From the NCBI GenBank assembly GCA_002789675.1, contig PFTR01000013.1, forward strand, positions 1 to 50,707: a stretch of 50,707 nucleotides of DNA, given 5' to 3'. A program made the position numbers and the translations under genes. How positions within the stretch are numbered: position 1 is the stretch's first letter; each line of letters begins with the position of its first letter. Below are positions 45,646 to 50,707 of the stretch, in pieces. Below the pieces are notes generated by a model. That model ran no database searches and had not been told where the DNA came from. It saw only the letters and a list, made by a program, of their open reading frames with translations. Origin of the DNA: Alphaproteobacteria bacterium CG_4_9_14_3_um_filter_47_13 (lineage in GTDB: Bacteria > Pseudomonadota > Alphaproteobacteria > Micavibrionales > Micavibrionaceae).

Positions 45646-46385
45646 ATATCCTTCAAAAACCGTCAGAGCATTATAATGACCGTCAAAACGGGGCAAAGCC
45701 TTCTTATATTATCCTTCATTATACGGAAACACGGACATTGCAGGAGGCCGAGGGTTACTTTCTCGGGTGCAGGGAACATCCCGGCGGCGGACGGGTCAGT
45801 ACCCATTACATGATTGATGAAGATGGCACGATAATCCAGTATGTGAATGAGAGGCATCGTGCCTGGCATGCGGGTGTATCCTATTGGGCGGGGAATGACG
45901 ATATGAACGTGCGCGCAGTAGGTATTGAACTGGTCAATCCGGGACGAAAATACGGTTACAGGGCTTTTCCGGCGCGGCAGATGGAAGCGCTGGTAAGGCT
46001 TTGTAAGGATATTATGGCACGGAACGGGATTGCCGCCTCCCGTGTTCTGGGGCATTCCGATGTTGCGCCGTCACGAAAGTCCGATCCGGGAGAGCTGTTT
46101 GACTGGGAAATGATGGCTGGCGCCGGCATTGGTGTGTTTCCGAAACCGGAAGCCGAAGACCGTAAAGTCGCTGGTGATTATCTTCGTGATGAACAGTTTC
46201 TGAAGGAAGCCTTCATTAAAATTGGATATGATCCAAAAGCCGCTTTGCCGGAACTCATACTGGCTTTTCAGCGTCATTATTACCGCGAAGCGTTCGGGGA
46301 TCAGGATAATACCCTTCCCGGGCGCATGAATGAAGCGGCGGCGGCACGGCTGCATTGGCTGGTGCGGAATAGGACTGATCTGTAA
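45642..46385 (+). CDS. N-acetylmuramoyl-L-alanine amidase (AmpD/AmiD-like)
   Basis: This zinc amidase cuts the amide bond between muramic acid and the stem peptide. The 247-residue protein has an Amidase_2 domain: IILHYTET with the first zinc His, THYMIDEDGTIIQYV, AWHAGVSYW, VGIELVNPG, and GHSDVAPSRKSDPG carrying the second His and the Asp ligand. A C-terminal helical region of about 70 residues resembles a peptidoglycan-binding domain. No signal peptide is seen, which favours a cytoplasmic recycling role like AmpD, though AmiD-like domain order is present. Translation is coupled to the MFS gene. Confidence 0.92.
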   Translation: MNILQKPSEHYNDRQNGAKPSYIILHYTETRTLQEAEGYFLGCREHPGGGRVSTHYMIDEDGTIIQYVNERHRAWHAGVSYWAGNDDMNVRAVGIELVNPGRKYGYRAFPARQMEALVRLCKDIMARNGIAASRVLGHSDVAPSRKSDPGELFDWEMMAGAGIGVFPKPEAEDRKVAGDYLRDEQFLKEAFIKIGYDPKAALPELILAFQRHYYREAFGDQDNTLPGRMNEAAAARLHWLVRNRTDL

Positions 46386-46397
46386 ATTGTTTAAAAC

Positions 46398-46426
46398 TTG
46401 AAAATCTTTTCTGAATACATCATATT
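46398..46426 (+). promoter_or_regulatory. Sigma-70-type promoter of rnpB
   Basis: TTGAAA at 46398-46403 and CATATT at 46421-46426 are separated by exactly 17 bases. The predicted start about seven bases later coincides with the first base of the RNase P RNA P1 helix (46433). Confidence 0.7.
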
Positions 46427-46432
46427 ACCGTC

Positions 46433-46798
46433 ATCAGAAGGCTGGATGGCCGCTCGTTTTCTATTGATAGGGGGCGGGAGGAAAGTCCGGGCTTCACGAA
46501 AACACGGCGCCGGGTAACGCCCGGGCAGGGTGACCTGACGGAAAGTGCAACAGAGAGCAGACTACCTTCTTTCGGGAAGGCAAAGGTGAAAGGGTGCGGT
46601 AAGAGCGCACCGCGTTTCTGGCAACAGGAACGGCATGGTAAACCCCGCCGGAAGCAAGACCAAATAGGAGCCGCATATGGTGGTGTTTTCCTGCCGCGGC
46701 TCGGGTAGGTTGCTAGAGGTGTCCGGTAACGGACATCCCAGATGAATGGTCATCATTCCCGCAAGGGATTACAGAACCCGGCTTACAGGCCTTCTGAT
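46433..46798 (+). ncRNA. rnpB: RNase P RNA (type A)
   Basis: This is the catalytic RNA of RNase P, which matures tRNA 5' ends. The P1 helix is closed by ATCAGAAGGC (46433-46442) with GCCTTCTGAT (46789-46798). Conserved core pieces are GGAGGAAAGTCCGGGCTTC (about 46479-46497), the ACAGAGAGCAGAC-like segment near 46550, GGTAAACCCCGCC and the 3' universal AGAACCCGGCTTACAGGCC. The length of about 366 bases is typical. A T-run at 46800-46806 follows and probably ends transcription. It is not protein-coding, although short frames cross it. Confidence 0.96.
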
Positions 46799-46816
46799 AT
46801 TTTTTTATTGCCTTGT

Positions 46817-47704
46817 CTAATCCGCTGCCATGGCCGTTAAATTGCCGGAAGCATAAGCGGCACAATGCTGGATAAGCTGCTCAATGTTGCTTTTCAAGAG
46901 ACTGTATTTTCTGGATTTTTTGTTTTTATTCTCATCCCAGTAGAGGCCTTTATTGATTTCGATCTGGAGGGAGTGACAGCCTCTGGCGGGGTCGGCATAG
47001 CGGCGTACCAGCTCCAGCCCGCGATAGGGATTATTGATGGCCACCCTGTAACCAAGGCCTTTAAGAAAATCGCGCAGGGAATGAGTAAAATCAAGGGCGC
47101 AGCTTGTGCCATCGCGGTCGCCAAGGACAAAATCCGGTGATATGGCAAAAGAGGCGCCGGAAAGCCCCATTTTGTTGCTATATTGCGGCATGGAGTGACA
47201 GTTAATGTGCCAGACCTGTCCGAAATTATAATGCATCTCCCTGATGATTGTCTCAAGCTGTCTGTGGTAAGGTTTGTAATAAGTTTCAATGCGTTGCGTT
47301 ATTTCATTCAGACTTAGTCTGCGGTCATAAACCGGGGTACCGGGTCTGACAATCCGGCGGATCAGGCCAATGCCGGCGTGGGAGCGTGCTGTCGGATTGA
47401 TCTGGCAGGGCGTAAACTTGTCATCCAGTAATTCGGGATCAATATCATCTGCCGCACGATTGACATCAATATAGGTGCGCGGAAACAAGGCGCATAATAA
47501 CGTACCGCCATACTCCGGCACGCAGCCGAACAAGTCATCCACATAGTTATCCTCGGCCTTTTCCAGTATGTCAAAAGGGCAGGAAAAGCAAAAATCCTCC
47601 GGATACTCCCGCCCGCTATGTGGCGAGTCAAAAATAAGGGGCAGCGGACTCTTGGAAGCATTTAAAGAAAGAATTTTTGGCATTATGGTTTTTATTGTTG
47701 ACAT
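46817..47704 (-). CDS. N-formylglutamate amidohydrolase family protein
   Basis: The 295-residue protein runs from ATG 47704 (in-frame sequence to 47782 is not family-like; ATG 47683 is an alternative). The opening LIFDSPHSGREYPEDF and later LFPRTYIDVNRAADDID, RIETYYKPYHRQL, VWHINCHSMP and HSLQIEINKGLYWDE are typical of the FGase/HutG-like amidohydrolases, which remove the formyl group from N-formylglutamate or act on related amides. The His/Glu residues in these motifs are the likely metal ligands. No histidine-degradation genes are adjacent, so the physiological substrate is uncertain. Confidence 0.9.
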   Translation of the reverse strand: MSTIKTIMPKILSLNASKSPLPLIFDSPHSGREYPEDFCFSCPFDILEKAEDNYVDDLFGCVPEYGGTLLCALFPRTYIDVNRAADDIDPELLDDKFTPCQINPTARSHAGIGLIRRIVRPGTPVYDRRLSLNEITQRIETYYKPYHRQLETIIREMHYNFGQVWHINCHSMPQYSNKMGLSGASFAISPDFVLGDRDGTSCALDFTHSLRDFLKGLGYRVAINNPYRGLELVRRYADPARGCHSLQIEINKGLYWDENKNKKSRKYSLLKSNIEQLIQHCAAYASGNLTAMAAD

Positions 47705-47764
47705 ATTCTTTACATTTTGATAGTTTTTCAAATATTGAGAAATATATAGATGAAAGAGGATCGT

Positions 47765-48079
47765 ATGACAAAGAGCAATCAATGTAAATTATTCAATCAA
47801 TTAGTAGAAAATAAGATATCTGAAGCAACATTTTCTGTTTCGTTACCTTTGCAAGAAGTAGAAGACGCATATAAGGAATTATCCAGTTGGGGTGCCGATG
47901 AAAAGGGGAACGCTTTTTTTTACGAAGTTTTCCATTCAGAAAAAACTGATAGAGGCTCTTCTGTAAAAGATACCTATCTTGTGGGTTGGTATGGCGCGGA
48001 AGATAGAAAGGAAAAGGTTCCTCATATTGTTTTGGTACTGAAAATCATTTACTGTGCATGTCATGCGAATGTGAAGTAA
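47765..48079 (+). CDS. AT-rich hypothetical protein (1)
   Basis: This is an unrecognised 104-residue protein from ATG 47765 (AGAGGAT upstream; ATG 47750 is in frame). It is soluble and mixed alpha/beta: FNQLVENKISEATFSVSLPL, then EVEDAYKELSSWGADEKGNA, ending with a more hydrophobic VLVLKIIYCACHANVK. The AT-rich codons differ from the housekeeping neighbours, which suggests acquired DNA. Its 3' end overlaps the next frame by 22 bases. A frameshift in one longer gene cannot be excluded. Confidence 0.55.
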   Translation: MTKSNQCKLFNQLVENKISEATFSVSLPLQEVEDAYKELSSWGADEKGNAFFYEVFHSEKTDRGSSVKDTYLVGWYGAEDRKEKVPHIVLVLKIIYCACHANVK

Positions 48080-48306
48080 AAAGTAGTGTGAAGGCAACTG
48101 ATGAGCTTCTAGTAAAATATCAAAATGATAGATATGGAGACTTTTTTATTCATCGGGACTCCGTTCTTGATGAGGTATTTAAATTCATGGATAAAAACAT
48201 GACAGCACATCCTCGTTATAAAGAAGCAGATATTAAGGCTCAAAATAAAATTCCGGAATATTTAAAAAAATCTTTGGATTTTCAAAATCGGATCTCATTT
48301 CCATAG
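48058..48306 (+). CDS. AT-rich hypothetical protein (2)
   Basis: The 82-residue protein is unrecognised, hydrophilic and Lys/Asp-rich: VKATDELLVKYQNDRYGDFF and FKFMDKNMTAHPRYKEADIK. It has no clear ribosome site, and its ATG lies inside the preceding gene in another frame. It may be a translationally coupled partner or the rest of a frame-shifted longer protein of about 180 residues. The AT-richness is the same as in the preceding gene. Confidence 0.45.
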   Translation: MSCECEVKSSVKATDELLVKYQNDRYGDFFIHRDSVLDEVFKFMDKNMTAHPRYKEADIKAQNKIPEYLKKSLDFQNRISFP

Positions 48307-48445
48307 TGTTTAATCTGGTGCCGGGTAAGAGGGTCTTGCTTTATAATTTGAAGTCCTCTCATTTTTATTGAATGATAAAAAACCTTGTTTCCATTTGGTT
48401 TTATATTACGATCACTTTCATTGAGTAATGAAGGAAATAAATATC

Positions 48446-49726
48446 ATGCACGATATAAAAGCCATCAGGGAAAATCCTGAACGATTTGATAAAAACTGGG
48501 CGCGGCGCAAGCTGGGGAAGCAGACGGACAGTATCCTGCAAATGGATGAGGAACGCCGTGCGGTGCAGACGCAGCTACAGGACTTGCAGAATGAGCGCAA
48601 TATGGTTTCCAGAGAGATCGGTCAGATCAAGCGCGATGGGGGGGAGAGCGCGGCGCTGGAAGAAAAGGTTCTGGCGATGAAAGCGGAGATGGCATCTCTT
48701 GATATTCGCGAAAAAACACTGGCAGAAAGCCTGAACCAGCATCTGGCGGGATTGCCGAACCAGCTTGCGGATGATGTGCCGGATGGCGCGGACGAGAGCG
48801 CGAATAAGGAAATCCGTCAATGGGGGACGCCCAATAGAGTAAAAACGCCGGAGCATTTTGAAATTGGCGAAAAACTGGGCATGATGGATTTTGAAACGGC
48901 AGCAAAGATGTCCGGTTCCCGCTTTGTTTTTTTGTGTCGGGGGCTGGCGCGGATGGAACGGGCGCTGGTACAGTTCTTTCTGGACACCCATACCGGAGAG
49001 CATGGTTACCGCGAGATTTCTCCGCCCTTGCTGGTGCGCGATAATGCACTTTACGGAACGGGTCAATTACCCAAATTTGCCGAAGATCTTTTCCGTACCA
49101 CAACGGAGCACTGGCTGATTCCAACGGCTGAAGTCTCCCTGACCAATATGGTCGCGGGGGATATTCTGGAAGAAGAAAGTCTGCCGCGCCGTTATACCGC
49201 TTTCACACCGTGTTTCCGTTCCGAGGCAGGAGCGGCAGGTAAGGATACACGCGGTATGATCCGCCAGCACCAGTTTTATAAAGTCGAAATGGTCAGTATT
49301 GCTCATCCCGGTCAAAGCGCGGAAGAGCATGAACGTATGACGGGATGCGCCGAAGCGGTTCTCAAAAAACTGGAATTGCCGTTCCGCACTATGGTTTTAT
49401 GCAGCGGGGATACGGGGTTTGGCGCAATGAAAACCTATGACATCGAAGTCTGGCTTCCGGGGCAGCAGGCTTATCGCGAGATTTCAAGCTGCTCGAATTG
49501 CGGGGATTTTCAGGCACGGCGCATGAATTCCCGTTTCCGCAGAAAAGGCGAGAAAGAGACGCATTTTCTCCATACCCTGAATGGTTCCGGCGTGGCCGTG
49601 GGACGGGCGTTGATTGCGGTGATGGAGAATTATTACGACCCTGCCGATGGTGGTGTATTTGTTCCTGAGGCTCTGAAACCGTATATGGGGGGGCTTGGGA
49701 AGATTGTCGGTGATTTATCATTATAG
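48446..49726 (+). CDS. serS: Seryl-tRNA synthetase
   Basis: This class II enzyme charges serine tRNAs. From ATG 48446 ([22 protein letters not shown] upstream) it has 426 residues. The N-terminal antiparallel coiled-coil arm (about 25-105) contacts the tRNA long variable arm. Motif 2 reads [19 protein letters not shown] and [11 protein letters not shown] follows. Motif 3 reads [20 protein letters not shown]. The length is normal. The frame is open from 48428 but the added residues are not family-like. The 139-base gap upstream shows nothing certain. Confidence 0.97.
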   Translation: MHDIKAIRENPERFDKNWARRKLGKQTDSILQMDEERRAVQTQLQDLQNERNMVSREIGQIKRDGGESAALEEKVLAMKAEMASLDIREKTLAESLNQHLAGLPNQLADDVPDGADESANKEIRQWGTPNRVKTPEHFEIGEKLGMMDFETAAKMSGSRFVFLCRGLARMERALVQFFLDTHTGEHGYREISPPLLVRDNALYGTGQLPKFAEDLFRTTTEHWLIPTAEVSLTNMVAGDILEEESLPRRYTAFTPCFRSEAGAAGKDTRGMIRQHQFYKVEMVSIAHPGQSAEEHERMTGCAEAVLKKLELPFRTMVLCSGDTGFGAMKTYDIEVWLPGQQAYREISSCSNCGDFQARRMNSRFRRKGEKETHFLHTLNGSGVAVGRALIAVMENYYDPADGGVFVPEALKPYMGGLGKIVGDLSL

Positions 49727-49815
49727 TTTTTTTGACAGATGGAAAGAATAAGGTGAAAGTTCTAAGTGAAGTGTGACACTAAGAGATAATTGACGTTAGC
49801 GCATGAATACGGAGA

Positions 49816-49859
49816 TGTAAACAAGCCGCCTGATTAGGCAGCTTGTTTACATTAATTTT
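49816..49859 (+). terminator. Strong hairpin terminator after serS
   Basis: TGTAAACAAGC (49816-49826) pairs perfectly with GCTTGTTTACA (49841-49851). An inner stem GCCT/AGGC (49828-49831 and 49836-49839) gives 15 pairs broken by one C/A mismatch, loop GATT. T-rich sequence follows on the plus strand. It lies 90 bases after the serS stop and also separates the convergent membrane-protein gene. Confidence 0.75.
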
Positions 49860-49865
49860 CGTTTG

Positions 49866-50369
49866 TCAGTGATCTCTAATTGTCACAGCAAAATAATTTT
49901 CATATCCCGCATATTGCTGAACAACATCTTTAAAATGCGATGAATGCGACAACCAATAAAAATCAGGAACGAAAATTGTTACGTCACCAGATAGAATATA
50001 AAAATGAGATATCGTAAAAAAATGTAAGAATGACATTTTTTCGTATCCTGATTTTTCTATATCTTCCCATTTTACAAAAGAACAACTTATATCATACAAA
50101 CCGTTTTGGGCGCATATTCCGTCTTTATATATTGAAATTGGGGTAAGTTTTAGAAGGAAATAACAGAATAATGCCGAAATCAAAACAGGTAATAAAATAA
50201 ACAGTAAAAAGCTATCATCCAAAGACAAATCATTTATCGAAATAGCACTTCCAGGGCGAGTACCGATTAAACCAGTCCAAAGCATGAGAATAAATAAAAC
50301 AGGAAAGATTATAAAAAATAATTTCCAAAAGCTAAGATAAAATTTTTCAATTAAGTCTTCTTTCTTCAT
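49866..50369 (-). CDS. AT-rich two-span membrane protein, unknown function
   Basis: I do not recognise this 167-residue protein. Two hydrophobic spans (about 15-36 and 52-74) are followed by a soluble C-terminal domain of mixed strands (ISIYKDGICAQNGLYDISCS, KWEDIEKSGYEKMSFLHFFT). This arrangement recalls small PH-like membrane proteins, but I cannot assign a family. The codon use is clearly more AT-rich than that of serS, and insertion-sequence debris follows upstream of its start, suggesting acquired DNA. Confidence 0.68.
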   Translation of the reverse strand: MKKEDLIEKFYLSFWKLFFIIFPVLFILMLWTGLIGTRPGSAISINDLSLDDSFLLFILLPVLISALFCYFLLKLTPISIYKDGICAQNGLYDISCSFVKWEDIEKSGYEKMSFLHFFTISHFYILSGDVTIFVPDFYWLSHSSHFKDVVQQYAGYENYFAVTIRDH

Positions 50370-50413
50370 AATAAAATTATATGTGTTTTAAGCATATGTT
50401 TCAAACACATCTT

Positions 50414-50481
50414 TGTAACGTTGGCTTTACCGAGATTACGTTCAAACATCATCAAATCGGCTTCCCATTGGCCAGTTTTAC
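50414..50481 (-). pseudogene. Fragment of an IS30-family transposase
   Basis: Read on the minus strand, these bases encode KTGQWEADLMMFERNLGKAN followed by VT, which closely resembles the catalytic-domain start G-x-WE-x-DL of IS30-family transposases, including the first catalytic acid. Both sides are unrelated: upstream is AT-rich non-coding sequence, and downstream the frame ends in a stop near 50370. It is therefore a short relic and not a functional transposase. Confidence 0.6.
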
Positions 50482-50631
50482 TTAAGAAAAAAATTTCCGA
50501 ATCAAAAATAACTCAATAATGCCAAGCGTAGGAGAAGTCGTACTTCAAAATAGAATCCACCACTGAAATATTTTTAGAAAAATAACAGCGATTACGGCAC
50601 AGCCGGCTAGTGAACCCATAAAGCATAGAGG

Positions 50632-50707
50632 TGGTCCCAGAAAATCGGACATGTTGCTAAGGTGGAATTCTGACATTAAAACGAAAGGGATCTACCGATA
50701 TGACAAA
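50632..50707 (+). mobile_element. Probable left end of an IS3-like insertion sequence, cut by window edge
   Basis: The sequence TGGTCCCAGAAAATCGGACA at 50632-50651 looks like an IS3-family terminal repeat. It is followed by a short leader with AAAGGGATCT and an ATG at 50700 opening Met-Thr-Lys, as in many IS3-family orfA genes. The rest of the element lies beyond the window. The second end and target duplication cannot be seen, so this is tentative. Bases 50482-50631 before it hold no gene I can support. Confidence 0.4.

Noticed and set aside
46494-46756. Short minus-strand frames within the RNase P RNA
   Set aside because: They lie entirely within rnpB, whose structure explains the sequence.
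50540-50620. A 24-codon minus-strand frame encoding a very hydrophobic peptide (begins MGSLAGCAVIAVIF)
   Set aside because: It has no ribosome site, is very short and lies among insertion-sequence debris, so it may be chance or a relic.
1-50707. CRISPR arrays, tRNA and rRNA genes
   Set aside because: Reading both strands showed no regularly spaced repeats, no cloverleaf with a TTCGA-type loop in the gaps and no rRNA core sequence.

Overview
The window comes from a chromosome of an alphaproteobacterium with visibly moderate-to-low G+C. The pointers are an alpha-type SspB ClpXP adaptor, an ELM1-family protein, a DUF2336 protein, short SdhC/SdhD anchors with the alphaproteobacterial gene order, and a bacterial type A RNase P RNA. 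A Micavibrio-like or Rhodospirillales-like lineage is my guess; no rRNA is present to settle it.

Layout. 1-1974: a long coiled-coil protein of unknown function, cut by the left edge. 2202-5910: sucC without an adjacent sucD, an ABC ATPase without a permease, an esterase and SspB. 6090-14361: housekeeping genes (HtrA-like protease, trxB, ELM1-family protein, an Lrp regulator with operator-like palindromes, greA with a structured leader, recN, a GtrA-like protein, trpS). 14436-16203: a small Q/S/T-rich protein and a DUF2336 gene broken by one extra G in a G7 tract. 16200-18275: plsY, pyrB and a short prepilin peptidase.

18526-28647 is the main accessory system: a one-way cluster resembling type IVb pilus or type II secretion machinery. 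It contains a lone receiver domain, a lipoprotein secretin, a periplasmic protein with ASH-like repeats, a GspE/PilB ATPase with a zinc site, a GspF/PilR platform protein, two single-span inner-membrane proteins (PilO/PilN-like) and two secreted pilin-like proteins. The pilin-like proteins have a G-then-hydrophobic leader but lack the usual Glu at +5. A large hybrid histidine kinase with an Hpt domain abuts the cluster tail to tail and may signal to the lone receiver.

30947-36224: two tandem paralogous two-span membrane proteins, asd, an exported MsrB, a membrane diguanylate cyclase and an unrecognised 380-residue protein. 36308-40936: the succinate dehydrogenase operon sdhCDAB, interrupted by three small unknown genes. 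41000-43235: a zeta-toxin-like P-loop kinase with no visible antitoxin, and two tandem paralogous exported or anchored proteins. 43452-46385: nadC, a UMF1-type MFS transporter and an AmpD/AmiD-like amidase. 46433-46798: RNase P RNA with a good promoter. 46817-50369: an N-formylglutamate amidohydrolase-like gene, two AT-rich unknown genes, serS with a strong terminator, and an AT-rich membrane protein. The right edge holds insertion-sequence debris: an IS30-family transposase fragment and the probable left end of an IS3-like element.

No tRNA, rRNA or CRISPR array was found. All family calls come from reading the translations; no database search was run.
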